Origin: MGR-bin208 sp043779285
GTDB taxonomy: Bacteria > Bacteroidota > Bacteroidia > Chitinophagales > Chitinophagaceae
Assembly (NCBI GenBank): GCA_043779285.1
Contig: JAYWEL010000001.1
Location: forward strand, 1-31,423
Length of the DNA stretch: 31,423 nt
Direction of reading: 5' to 3'
This document shows, in pieces, positions 18,349 to 26,320 of the stretch (its first letter is position 1; the number at the start of each line of letters is the position of its first letter). Under the pieces are notes generated by a model. The model saw nothing but the letters and a program-made list of their open reading frames with translations. It made no database searches and had not been told where the DNA came from. Made by a program: the position numbers and the translations under genes.

Positions 18349-19761
18349 TTACCCTTTCTCCAATTCCTCAATCGTTTTTTTCGCTGCGGCCAGCCGTATC
18401 TGTTTATTCTTCTCCACCAGTTTATGCGTAGCCCATTTTTCTAATTTATGATGAAGCGGAACAAGCAATGCCGCAATACAAACCAATGCCAGCAACATGA
18501 GCACTGGTGAATGACTTGTAATCCTTTCTAAAAACGGATGTAGTAATAAATTGAGAAATTCAAACACCAACAATAAAGCTACTACTCCAAGAAACTGGAT
18601 GACTTTTGTATTGGTGATATGGCGGCGGCTGAGTGCTAAGAACAAAATGACGAAGCTGATGATGCCAAGAGCCAATAAAGCGTATTGGATGTTTTGTTTG
18701 CGCCGGTTTTCTACTTCTGATTTTTTTGCGGTATCTTCTATAATGCGTAATTGCTCTTTAAATGCCATTGCCTGAATGGTATTTAGGTTATTCTGATTAA
18801 AAATTAATTCTCTTATTTCAGATTCCGCTTTTGAATAATAATAAGCGCTGTCGGTATTATTTAGCTTATCAAATAATTCTCTTTTAATACCCGCAGCAGC
18901 TAATTTAAAATTAAAATTTTGTGTCCCTTTTGACATACTCCATACTTTATCAGTCTGCAATTTAGCCTCATCCATTCTGTTGTTTTTAATAAGAAACGGG
19001 ATATACCTTTGAAAAAAAGCCATCTTTCTGACTTCACTTTTTATTGAATCGGAAAGCGCAAGTGCTTTGTAAAAATAAATATCTGCCAATTCAACCTCGT
19101 TGATTTTTGCATTTACAATTCCGAGTAAGTGCAGTGCCTGAAATTTAAATAGCTTGAGTTTTAGCCGATCGCTTGTTTGTACTGCTTCTTGTGTATAATA
19201 TAAAGCGGAGTCCAATTCGTTTTTCTCCAGATAAGCAGATCCCATATTTCTTTGGTACTGTATTAGCATGTAATCATACATGGGCGAAGTTTTAGCAGGC
19301 CGGTTTTCTCCGCCTTTCTTTGAGAAATCAAAAAACTCGTCAACATTTTTAAGCAATAGATAAACGCTACCGATATCGAAATAGAGCGAACTTATCCTTC
19401 GCTTGTCATTAACCTTTTCAGCAAATGGCAAGGCTTTAAAAAAATATTCAAGTGCAGCGGTGTTATCTCCTTTGTTTTGAAAAAAATAATATCCTATCCA
19501 GTTATAACTGATGGCAAACAGCGAGTCATTTTTTAATTGCCGGGCAATCTGAAGTAAATCAATGCATATTGCTGAGTCAACAATGTTGCCTTGATAAGAG
19601 TCTATATTTTCTAAATATTTTATTGTAGCGGTGAAACGTTCAATGGGAATGGTGTAACTAACGAAACCGGGTTTTGCAGAATCAGCATTATTGATTTGGG
19701 CAAAAGCAGATTGGGTACTTGTTAGAAAACAAAAGAGGGTTATTATTTTTTTACAAATCAT
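18349..19761 (-). CDS. TPR / three-TM / coiled-coil membrane protein (TPR1)
   Basis: A 470-residue protein. A signal peptide (about 1-21, ending QSAFAQ) leads into an extracytoplasmic TPR region up to about 350, with repeats such as 'YNWIGYYFFQNKGDNTAALEYFFKA' style helices and 'LDSALYYTQEAVQ'. A juxtamembrane helix (KEQLRIIEDTAKKSEVENRRK) precedes three membrane segments at about 359-378, 387-407 and 420-437. The cytoplasmic tail ends in a short charged helix (LVEKNKQIRLAAAKKTIEELE). The build resembles TPR sensor kinases, but no kinase, HATPase or DNA-binding domain follows. It is close over its whole length to the protein at 23643-25064. It follows ATPase 2 with a 38 bp gap and precedes ATPase 1 by 95 bp. 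Function unknown; a membrane sensor or anchor is likely. Confidence 0.85.
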   Translation of the reverse strand: MICKKIITLFCFLTSTQSAFAQINNADSAKPGFVSYTIPIERFTATIKYLENIDSYQGNIVDSAICIDLLQIARQLKNDSLFAISYNWIGYYFFQNKGDNTAALEYFFKALPFAEKVNDKRRISSLYFDIGSVYLLLKNVDEFFDFSKKGGENRPAKTSPMYDYMLIQYQRNMGSAYLEKNELDSALYYTQEAVQTSDRLKLKLFKFQALHLLGIVNAKINEVELADIYFYKALALSDSIKSEVRKMAFFQRYIPFLIKNNRMDEAKLQTDKVWSMSKGTQNFNFKLAAAGIKRELFDKLNNTDSAYYYSKAESEIRELIFNQNNLNTIQAMAFKEQLRIIEDTAKKSEVENRRKQNIQYALLALGIISFVILFLALSRRHITNTKVIQFLGVVALLLVFEFLNLLLHPFLERITSHSPVLMLLALVCIAALLVPLHHKLEKWATHKLVEKNKQIRLAAAKKTIEELEKG

Positions 19762-19770
19762 ATTTTTATT

Positions 19771-19803
19771 CTATTTTTTGTATTTGCGAATCTTCGATTT
19801 CAT
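19771..19803 (-). other. Possible leader mini-ORF MKSKIRKYKK before TPR1
   Basis: A ten-residue frame, MKSKIRKYKK followed by TAG, ends 9 bp before the TPR1 start and is in phase with it. Its ATG overlaps the TGA stop of ATPase 2 as ATGA. The same 45 or so bases occur before TPR3 at 25074-25106, although the ATPase upstream there is of the other subfamily. It may be a leader peptide, a coupling device or simply duplicated 5' untranslated sequence. Confidence 0.4.
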
Positions 19804-20957
19804 AATTCAATTAATTTATTCCAGGGCTTTACAACAAGGCCGTTACTTCTTTTCTGTTCTTCCTTTCCGCCATAAACCAATATTTTTTCAATTGGTTTTT
19901 TATTTAATGCGGCAAAATATTCAATGCCCTTAAAAAAATCTTGTGATATGGTTTCTCCGGCTTTTAATTCCATCGCAGTCAATTTACCCGCATTGTCCAA
20001 TACAATATCCACTTCGTTGCCAGTTTTATCTCTCCAGAAGTATAGGTTATCTGCAATGCCTGAATTAAACCGTTTTTTCAATAATTCGCTTACTATCATA
20101 TTTTCAAATAACCCACCTTTTGCAGCATGTGTGGTAATTTGATTTGCCGAGTTAATGCCCAATAACGAACAGGCAACACCAGTATCATAAAAATAAAGCT
20201 TGGGTGTTTTAATAACCCGTTTATTAAAATTGCCATGATAGGGCTTTAATAAATAAACTATATAACTGCTTTGCAAAACACTCAGCCAGGCGGCTACTGT
20301 TTTCTGGTCAATACCACAATCGTTGGAAATTGAAGTAAGATTAAGTATTTGCCCGGTTCTGCCTGCACACAACTTCAATAGTTTTGTAAACTGCGATAAG
20401 TTGCTGATGTTTTTTAATTGCCGCACATCTCTTTCAACATAAGTATTTATGTAACCGGCAAACCAATCGGCAGCATTTATTTTTTTCGTAATTACTTCGG
20501 GATAACCGCCATGTAAAATATGCCAACTGTAATCTGGTTTTAGTTTTTTGTTCTCTTTCAGCTCCTGTAGCGACAATGGAAGCAACTGCAAATAAGCAAT
20601 TCTACCAGCTAATGATTGCGAAATGTTTTCTTGCAATAAAAAATTGTTTGACCCTGTAAGAATAAACAATCCTTTCTTTTTTGTTTCATCCAGCACTTGT
20701 TGCAAATAGGAAAATAACTGAGGGGCTCTTTGTATTTCGTCCAGTATTGCTCCTTTTTTATATTGAGCTAAAAACCCCCTTGGGTCGGTTTTGGCAAATT
20801 CTAACACGTCAGGGTTTTCTAAAGAGATATAGGGCTTGCTGGGGAACACCGTTTTGCAAAGCGTAGTTTTTCCACTTTGTCTTGGGCCTACTACGGCTAC
20901 GCTTCTAAAAGATTTAGCCAGTTTGGTTAATCTTGCTGCTGCTGTACGATTTATCAT
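19800..20957 (-). CDS. AAA/DUF4143 ATPase, subfamily A (array ATPase 2)
   Basis: A 385-residue ATPase of the same build as ATPase 1: Walker A GPRQSGKT (24-31), Walker B ILDEIQR with D73/E74, 'FILTGSNNFLLQ' near 100, a winged-helix-like segment around 210-245, and a DUF4143 C-terminus with D317 (GNEVDIV) and E330-L-K332. All residues needed for ATP binding and for the nuclease-like motif are present. The two subfamily A proteins align without large gaps. The ATG at 20955-20957 is the first Met. A near-perfect 37 bp palindrome lies 20 bp upstream. The stop overlaps the possible leader ATG of TPR1, which argues for one transcript. The biochemical role is unknown. Confidence 0.88.
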   Translation of the reverse strand: MINRTAAARLTKLAKSFRSVAVVGPRQSGKTTLCKTVFPSKPYISLENPDVLEFAKTDPRGFLAQYKKGAILDEIQRAPQLFSYLQQVLDETKKKGLFILTGSNNFLLQENISQSLAGRIAYLQLLPLSLQELKENKKLKPDYSWHILHGGYPEVITKKINAADWFAGYINTYVERDVRQLKNISNLSQFTKLLKLCAGRTGQILNLTSISNDCGIDQKTVAAWLSVLQSSYIVYLLKPYHGNFNKRVIKTPKLYFYDTGVACSLLGINSANQITTHAAKGGLFENMIVSELLKKRFNSGIADNLYFWRDKTGNEVDIVLDNAGKLTAMELKAGETISQDFFKGIEYFAALNKKPIEKILVYGGKEEQKRSNGLVVKPWNKLIEL

Positions 20958-20977
20958 GGTCTAAAGATAAAACAATA

Positions 20978-21014
20978 TTGGACAAATCCGGAATTGAATT
21001 CCGAATTTGTCCAA
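20978..21014. promoter_or_regulatory. 37-bp near-perfect palindrome upstream of ATPase 2
   Basis: TTGGACAAATCCGGAATT (20978-20995) and AATTCCGAATTTGTCCAA (20997-21014) are inverted copies with a single mismatch around G20996. It lies between the TPR2 stop (21055) and the ATPase 2 start (20957), where a repressor would act. It shares GGAAT, two bases, AATTCC and ATTTGTC with the site before ATPase 1. Confidence 0.8.
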
Positions 21015-21054
21015 ATTCGTTTTGTAGTAAATGTACAAATAGAGGGTTCATATT

Positions 21055-22443
21055 TTAGTTGCTTTTCTCCAATTCCTCAATTGTTTTCTTCGCCGCCGCC
21101 AGCCGTATCGCTTTATTCTTCTCCACTAATTTATGTGTAGCCCATTTTTCTAATTTATGATGAAGCGGCACCAGCAAAGCAGCAATGCAAACCAATGCCA
21201 GCAGCATGAGCACTGGTGAATGATTTGTAACCCTTTCCAAAAAAGGATGCAGGAGTAAATTGAGAAATTCAAATACCAATAACAAAGCAACAATACCGAG
21301 AAACTGAATGAGTTTTGTATTGGTGATATGGCGGCGGCTGAGGGCTAAGAACAAAATGATAAAACTGATAATGCCGAAGCCCAATAAAGCATATTGAATG
21401 TTTTGTTTGCGTTGTTCTTCGGTTTTAATCTTTTCTGCTGCTACTTCCTGCTGCCTCAGATCTTCATCAAATGTCATTAATTGTATTTGCTGAATTGCTT
21501 TTGTACTGTAAAGCGAATCATTGGCGATTTTATAGATAGCGGCATATTTTAATGTACTGTCGCAATTACTTTTTTCATATATATCAGTTAGCAACTTGGC
21601 AGGTTTAATACTCATATAAGAGTAAGCAGTATTTTGAACAGCATCTACCGATTTTTTTGCATAAAATAAACAACTATCGGTTTGATTCATTCTTTGATAA
21701 TGTTCAGCAAGACCAACGTAAGCCCAATTTAATTGTCTTATTCTGTTACTTGCTATAGACTTTTGAATGGACATGTTATAATAGGTAATGGCTAATGCAG
21801 CATTACCCATCAAACTATGAACCCCGCCTAAATTCCAAAGTACATATGCCAAATCAAGTGTATCAACTTTTAAAGCCAACTCATAACTTCTTTGTAAATA
21901 GGATAATGCCGAATCCGGTTTAGACATCCTGAGATACATAGAACCTATATTCATTAATGGCCAGGCTTTAACCATGTCATTTTTGCCCCTTTCTGCATCA
22001 AACAATGCCGATGAATATAACTTTAGCCCCTCATCGTATTCCTCCCGGTCTCTGTAAATATGACCCATTTGATTTTTTGCCATGGCCAGTATGGAAAAGT
22101 TTCCGCCTTTTTCGGCCAGCGCCAATGCTTTTTGATGATATTCTAATCCTTTAATAAAGTTTCCTGCCATACGGTACCCGAAGCCGATAAAACAATAAGC
22201 TGAAGCCTCTGTTAAAATGTCTTTATTCTTATCTGATTGCTTTAGCAAAGCTTGCCCTACTTCCATCGTCGTACCGGGATTTGCATCATATCCCGGCGAG
22301 TAAAAGCTGAATATTAAATCAACCTTTTTATTTTCATCTTTTTCAACTGCAATTAATTGAACTATTGAATCTACGTTTGGTTTTTGTGCAAAAGCAGATT
22401 GCATACTTACAATAAAACAAAAGAAGGTTATTATTTTTTTCAT
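21055..22443 (-). CDS. TPR / three-TM / coiled-coil membrane protein with a divergent sensor half (TPR2)
   Basis: A 462-residue protein with a signal peptide (1-20, ending QSAFAQ) and a TPR region to about 340 that does not align with TPR1 or TPR3. Repeats are clear, for example 'ASAYCFIGFGYRMAGNF', 'AKNQMGHIYRDREEYDEGLKLY' and 'NIGSMYLRMSKPDSALSYLQRS'. From 'EEQRKQNIQYALLGFGIISF' onward (about 345-462) it is almost identical to TPR1 and TPR3: three membrane segments and the tail 'LVEKNKAIRLAAAKKTIEELE'. No catalytic output domain is present. It follows ATPase 3 by 9 bp, and ATPase 2 begins 97 bp further on. A shared membrane module with an exchanged sensor suggests that different inputs are coupled to one output. 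Confidence 0.85.
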   Translation of the reverse strand: MKKIITFFCFIVSMQSAFAQKPNVDSIVQLIAVEKDENKKVDLIFSFYSPGYDANPGTTMEVGQALLKQSDKNKDILTEASAYCFIGFGYRMAGNFIKGLEYHQKALALAEKGGNFSILAMAKNQMGHIYRDREEYDEGLKLYSSALFDAERGKNDMVKAWPLMNIGSMYLRMSKPDSALSYLQRSYELALKVDTLDLAYVLWNLGGVHSLMGNAALAITYYNMSIQKSIASNRIRQLNWAYVGLAEHYQRMNQTDSCLFYAKKSVDAVQNTAYSYMSIKPAKLLTDIYEKSNCDSTLKYAAIYKIANDSLYSTKAIQQIQLMTFDEDLRQQEVAAEKIKTEEQRKQNIQYALLGFGIISFIILFLALSRRHITNTKLIQFLGIVALLLVFEFLNLLLHPFLERVTNHSPVLMLLALVCIAALLVPLHHKLEKWATHKLVEKNKAIRLAAAKKTIEELEKSN

Positions 22444-22452
22444 AATTCAGAT

Positions 22453-23565
22453 TTATAAGAACGTTCTAAAATTTTCACGGGTCAAAACTTCTATTTCAGC
22501 AGTATAGGTTTCTTTAAACAGTTTAGGAAGTTTCACTTTAGCATTTGTATTCCATTTTATTTCATAACCGGTAACCTGTCCTGCTGTTTCTTCTACATAG
22601 TCTATTTCCTGCTGTTGCACTGTTCTCCAGAAGTAAGGCTTTGCTAAACTGCCTTCATAGGTATTCTTTTTCATTCTTTCGCTTATCAAAAAATTCTCCC
22701 AGACTGCGCCCTTGTCTTGTCGTAACTCTAATGCATTAAAATTTCCAATAACCATATTCCTGATACCGGTATCGTAGAAATAAATTTTCTGATTAGTCTT
22801 TATTTCATTTCTCAAATTGCGGCTAAAACTCTTCAGCTTAAAAATTACAAAAGTCTTTTCCAGTATATCAATATAATTGCTTACGGTATTTTTATCTATG
22901 CTTACTAATTGCGAAAGCTCATTGTAGCTTACTTCATTTCCAATTTGCAATGCCAGGGCTTGTAACAGTTTTTCTAAAATCTCCGGTTTTCTGATTCCGC
23001 CATAGGCTAAAATATCTTTGTATAAATAACTATCGGCCAATTGTTTCAGCACTTCTGTTTCTTCTCCCATTCTATTAATCACATCAGGATACATTCCATA
23101 AATCATCCGTATTTCCAGTTGCTGTTCTGCTTTTACAAACCCAACAGTATCTTCAAATTCTTTCCAAGAGATGGGAAATAACTGGTATTCCCATTTACGA
23201 CCAGTAAGCGGTTCGTTTAGCTGGTTGTTCAGATCAAATGCCGAAGAGCCGCTTACAATAAGTTGTACATCTTTAAACTGGTCGGTAATTATTTTTAGGG
23301 TAATACCAATATTTGTTATGCGTTGTGCTTCGTCTATAAACAGCAGTTTATTTTTACCAATGATGTTTTTGAGTTGCTCGGTATTGGGGTTGGTTAAAAG
23401 GGTTCTTATCGTTGGGTCATCCGCATCTAAAAATAAATGGGCTTTGTTTTCAAGGATACTTTTTATCAGTGTAGTTTTTCCCACCTGGCGGGGGCCAACT
23501 ATAATGATGGCTTTTCCGCTGCCCAGCCGGGCCTCTATTTTCTGGCTTAATAACCGCGAAATCAT
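22453..23565 (-). CDS. AAA/DUF4143 ATPase, subfamily B (array ATPase 3)
   Basis: A 370-residue ATPase from the ATG at 23565. The frame is open from a TTG at 23589, but that codon lies inside the inverted repeat and other members start with a similar short N-terminus. Walker A is GPRQVGKT (24-31), Walker B LLFIDEAQR with D78/E79, and the sensor region 'LIVSGSSAFDL'. A winged-helix-like segment (VSYNELSQLVSIDKNTVSNYIDIL) sits at about 212-235. The C-terminus keeps the nuclease-like D322 and E335-I-K337. It is clearly closer to ATPase 4 than to 1 and 2 (shared NEPLTGRKWEY, SYLYKDIL, FSRNLRNE). It is tightly linked (9 bp) to TPR2 downstream. Confidence 0.87.
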   Translation of the reverse strand: MISRLLSQKIEARLGSGKAIIIVGPRQVGKTTLIKSILENKAHLFLDADDPTIRTLLTNPNTEQLKNIIGKNKLLFIDEAQRITNIGITLKIITDQFKDVQLIVSGSSAFDLNNQLNEPLTGRKWEYQLFPISWKEFEDTVGFVKAEQQLEIRMIYGMYPDVINRMGEETEVLKQLADSYLYKDILAYGGIRKPEILEKLLQALALQIGNEVSYNELSQLVSIDKNTVSNYIDILEKTFVIFKLKSFSRNLRNEIKTNQKIYFYDTGIRNMVIGNFNALELRQDKGAVWENFLISERMKKNTYEGSLAKPYFWRTVQQQEIDYVEETAGQVTGYEIKWNTNAKVKLPKLFKETYTAEIEVLTRENFRTFL

Positions 23566-23576
23566 ATTTTTAGATA

Positions 23577-23614
23577 TTGTGTTCACCAAATATACTAATA
23601 ATTGGTGAATACAA
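23577..23614. promoter_or_regulatory. Inverted repeat upstream of ATPase 3
   Basis: TTGTGTTCACCAA (23577-23589) and TTGGTGAATACAA (23602-23614) are inverted with one mismatch around a 12-base AT spacer. It lies 11 bp before the preferred ATG of ATPase 3 and after the TPR3 stop. Its sequence differs from the sites of subfamily A. Confidence 0.7.
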
Positions 23615-23642
23615 ACACTAATACTACTTGTTTACCATGTTT

Positions 23643-25064
23643 TTACTCCTTTTCCAATTCCTCAATTGTTTTCTTCGCCACCGCCAGCCGTACCTGTTTA
23701 TTCTTCTCCACCAATTTATGTGTGGCCCATTTTTCTAGTTTATGATGAAGCGGAACAAGCAATGCTGCAATGCAAACCAATGCCAATAACATAAGTAAAG
23801 GAGAGTGATTGGTTATTCTTTCTAAAAACGGATGAAGTAATAAATTTAAAAATTCAAATACTACAAGCAATGCTACTACTCCAAGAAACTGGATGAGTTT
23901 TGTGTTGGTGATATGTCTGCGGCTTTGTGCTAAAAATAAAATAATGAAAGTAATAATGCCGAGAGCAATTAAGGAGTACTGGATATTTTGTTTTCGTTGT
24001 TGAGCTTCTTCTGATTTTTTGGCTTTATCCTCTATAATGCGAAGCTGTTCTTTAAAAGCTAATGCCTGTATGGTATTTTGATTATTCTGGTTAAAAACCA
24101 ATTCCCTTATTTCTGATTCCACCTTTGAATAATACCAGGCGCTGTCGGTTTGATTTAATTTATCCGACAATTCTTTTTTATAGCCGGCTGCCACTAATTT
24201 AAAATTTAAATTCTGGGTTTTACCTGACATCGTCCACAATTTTTCAGTCTGCACTTTGGCCTCATTCATTCTGTTATTCTTAATAAGAAATGGAATATAC
24301 CCTTGAAATAAATCAACCTTGAATTCACTTTTTATTGAATCGGATAAGGCAAGCGCCTTGTTAAAATATACATCGGCCAGCTCATTCTCATTCATTTTTG
24401 CATTGACAGTACCCAGTAAGTGCAATGCCTGCAATTTAAAAGTACTGAGTTGTAACCTTTCGCCTGTTTGTACTGCTGCCTGTGCATAGTATAAAGCAGA
24501 GTCAAATTGGTTTTTCTCCATGTATGCAATCCCCATATTTCTTTGATACTGCACCAGCATGTAATCGTACTTGGGTGAAGATTTATCAGGCAGGTTTTCT
24601 CCCCCCTTCTTTGTGAATTTAAAAAATTCATCAATATTTTTAAGTGAGTAATACACACCCCCTATGTCAAAATAGAGCGAACTTATCCTTCGCCTGTCAT
24701 TAAACTTTTCAGCGAATGGCAAGGCTTTAAAATAATATTCAAGTGCAGCGGTGTTATCTCCTTTGTTTTGGAAAAAATAATATCCTATCCAGTTATAACT
24801 GGTGGCAAACAGCGAGTCATTTTTTAATTGCTGTGCTATCTGAAGCAAATCAATGCAAATGGCAGAGTCAATATTGTTGCTGGCATAAGAATCTATGGTT
24901 TCTAAATATTTTATGGTGGCACTGAAACGCTCAATGGGATTGGTGTAACTAACTAAAGCAGCTTTTGCGCTATCAGGGTTCTTGTTTTGTGCAAAAATAG
25001 TTTTCCCGATAAACATAAGGATTGCAATCAAACAAAAGAGGGTTATTATTTTTTTACAAATCAT
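23643..25064 (-). CDS. TPR / three-TM / coiled-coil membrane protein (TPR3)
   Basis: A 473-residue protein nearly collinear with TPR1: the same SAxxxVSYTxPIERF start of the mature part, 'YNWIGYYFFQNKGDNTAALEY', 'LRIIEDKAKKSEEAQQRKQN', three membrane segments (about 361-381, 390-410, 423-440) and the tail 'LVEKNKQVRLAVAKKTIEELE'. The N-terminal hydrophobic stretch is longer than in TPR1 (MICKKIITLFCLIAILMFIGK, ending TIFAQ) but still fits a signal peptide. No kinase or transcription-factor domain follows. It lies 61 bp after ATPase 4 and 77 bp before ATPase 3. TPR1 and TPR3 are clearly recent duplicates, while the ATPases beside them belong to different subfamilies. Confidence 0.85.
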   Translation of the reverse strand: MICKKIITLFCLIAILMFIGKTIFAQNKNPDSAKAALVSYTNPIERFSATIKYLETIDSYASNNIDSAICIDLLQIAQQLKNDSLFATSYNWIGYYFFQNKGDNTAALEYYFKALPFAEKFNDRRRISSLYFDIGGVYYSLKNIDEFFKFTKKGGENLPDKSSPKYDYMLVQYQRNMGIAYMEKNQFDSALYYAQAAVQTGERLQLSTFKLQALHLLGTVNAKMNENELADVYFNKALALSDSIKSEFKVDLFQGYIPFLIKNNRMNEAKVQTEKLWTMSGKTQNLNFKLVAAGYKKELSDKLNQTDSAWYYSKVESEIRELVFNQNNQNTIQALAFKEQLRIIEDKAKKSEEAQQRKQNIQYSLIALGIITFIILFLAQSRRHITNTKLIQFLGVVALLVVFEFLNLLLHPFLERITNHSPLLMLLALVCIAALLVPLHHKLEKWATHKLVEKNKQVRLAVAKKTIEELEKE

Positions 25065-25073
25065 ATTTTTATT

Positions 25074-25106
25074 CTATTTTTTGTATTTGCGAATCTTCGA
25101 TTTCAT
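25074..25106 (-). other. Possible leader mini-ORF MKSKIRKYKK before TPR3
   Basis: The same ten-codon frame and surrounding bases as at 19771-19803, again 9 bp before the TPR start and in phase with it. Here it starts 19 bp after the stop of ATPase 4 instead of overlapping it. The duplicated block therefore begins at this ATG and travels with the TPR gene. Confidence 0.4.
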
Positions 25107-25125
25107 GTTCAGGTAATTAGTTTGG

Positions 25126-26250
25126 TTACAACAAGAACTCATCTGCATTTTCAGGATGAACAATATGTGTGGCAGCTGTTGGATAAGCATTGCTGAATGC
25201 CCTGCTCACCCCACCTTTTGCCCTGGCATTCCATTTACATTCATACGCCGTTATTTTTCCATTGGCATCTTCAATATAATCCACTTCCTGCTGCGCCAGT
25301 GTTCGCCAGAAGAAACGGGAGGCATGTTGTTTGGTATTGTTCAAATATTTCATCCGTTCGCTGATGAACCAGTTCTCCCAAAGTTGACCAATATCCTGCC
25401 GCATATTTGCAGGATTAAATTGATTGATCACTGCATTGCGCAAACCATTATCGTAAAAATAAATTTTATAACTTTTCTTCAGTTCATTCCGCAGGTTGCG
25501 GCTAAAGGCCGGTAAGCGAAAAACAATAAAGGCTTTTTCCAGCAGGTTGATATATTTTTCAACTGTTTCTGCATTTAATCCGCAAAGCTGACCTAACTCA
25601 TTATAACTTATTAATTGTGCCATTTGAAATGCCAAAGCCTGTACCAGCTTTTCTAATTTATCCGGCTTTTGTATCCGCTCCCAGGTAAGTATGTCTTTAT
25701 ACAGGTAACTATTGGCTAATTGTTTTAACAGCGGTTGCTCATTACCCGGCGATGTTATTATTTCGGGATAATAGCCATAGAGTAGACGATGATGTAACAA
25801 TCTTTTTTCTTCCAGCAAATTTGTATGCGCCACCATTTCACCAAATGATAGGGGATATAAATAATATTCCCATTTACGGCCGGTGAGGGGTTCATTTATT
25901 TTATTGGCCAGTTCAAAAGCAGATGAACCAGTGGCAATTACTTTTACATCTTTAATATTATCGGTTATCAGTTTTATACAAATGCCGATATTTTCAATTC
26001 GCTGCGCTTCATCTATTACCACTGTTTTGTTGTTACCAATTAAAGATTTTATTTGTGTGGAGCTGGGCTTTTCTAACAAACTTCTGATATCTATTTCATC
26101 CCCATTCCACCAGGCAATGGGTTGTTTTAATTGTGGCCGTATCAGTTGCAGCAGGGTGCTTTTGCCTGCTTGTCTTGGGCCAAGCAGGATGATAGCTTTA
26201 TTGTCCTTCAGTTTTGCGGCAATAATGCCTTCAAGGCTTCTTTTTATCAT
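25126..26250 (-). CDS. AAA/DUF4143 ATPase, subfamily B (array ATPase 4)
   Basis: A 374-residue ATPase at the upstream end of the array. Walker A GPRQAGKS (24-31) and Walker B VVIDEAQR with D80/E81 are intact; the sensor region reads 'VIATGSSAFEL'. The nuclease-like motif of the DUF4143 part reads QQEVDY, then YECKW, so the acidic residue and lysine of ExK are kept. A winged-helix-like stretch (ISYNELGQLCGLNAETVEKYINLL) lies at about 215-240. It groups with ATPase 3. An inverted repeat lies 12 bp before its ATG and a TPR 3'-end relic lies 70 bp upstream. The stretch may be a transcription start for the whole array (inference). Confidence 0.87.
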   Translation of the reverse strand: MIKRSLEGIIAAKLKDNKAIILLGPRQAGKSTLLQLIRPQLKQPIAWWNGDEIDIRSLLEKPSSTQIKSLIGNNKTVVIDEAQRIENIGICIKLITDNIKDVKVIATGSSAFELANKINEPLTGRKWEYYLYPLSFGEMVAHTNLLEEKRLLHHRLLYGYYPEIITSPGNEQPLLKQLANSYLYKDILTWERIQKPDKLEKLVQALAFQMAQLISYNELGQLCGLNAETVEKYINLLEKAFIVFRLPAFSRNLRNELKKSYKIYFYDNGLRNAVINQFNPANMRQDIGQLWENWFISERMKYLNNTKQHASRFFWRTLAQQEVDYIEDANGKITAYECKWNARAKGGVSRAFSNAYPTAATHIVHPENADEFLL

Positions 26251-26262
26251 TATTTCGGCTTT

Positions 26263-26292
26263 ATCCGTAAAATTAATACCTTTTTTTCGGAT
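26263..26292. promoter_or_regulatory. Inverted repeat upstream of ATPase 4
   Basis: ATCCGTAAAA (26263-26272) and TTTTTCGGAT (26283-26292) are inverted with one mismatch around a 10-base spacer. It is weaker than the other three sites, but its position relative to the ATPase start is the same. Confidence 0.5.
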
Positions 26293-26320
26293 GTTTCCTA
26301 AAAATTAGTAGAATACACTT

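Noticed and set aside
23566..23589. TTG start at 23589 for ATPase 3
   Set aside because: It would place coding sequence inside the inverted repeat and add eight residues absent from ATPase 4; the ATG at 23565 fits better.
18349..25064. TPR proteins as sensor histidine kinases
   Set aside because: The TPR plus membrane layout is similar, but each protein ends about 30 residues after the last membrane helix; no HisKA, His_kinase or HATPase motif is present in or after them.
17099..26250. ATPase-TPR pairs as toxin-antitoxin modules
   Set aside because: Both proteins are large, one is exported and membrane bound, and no known toxin or antitoxin fold is recognisable.
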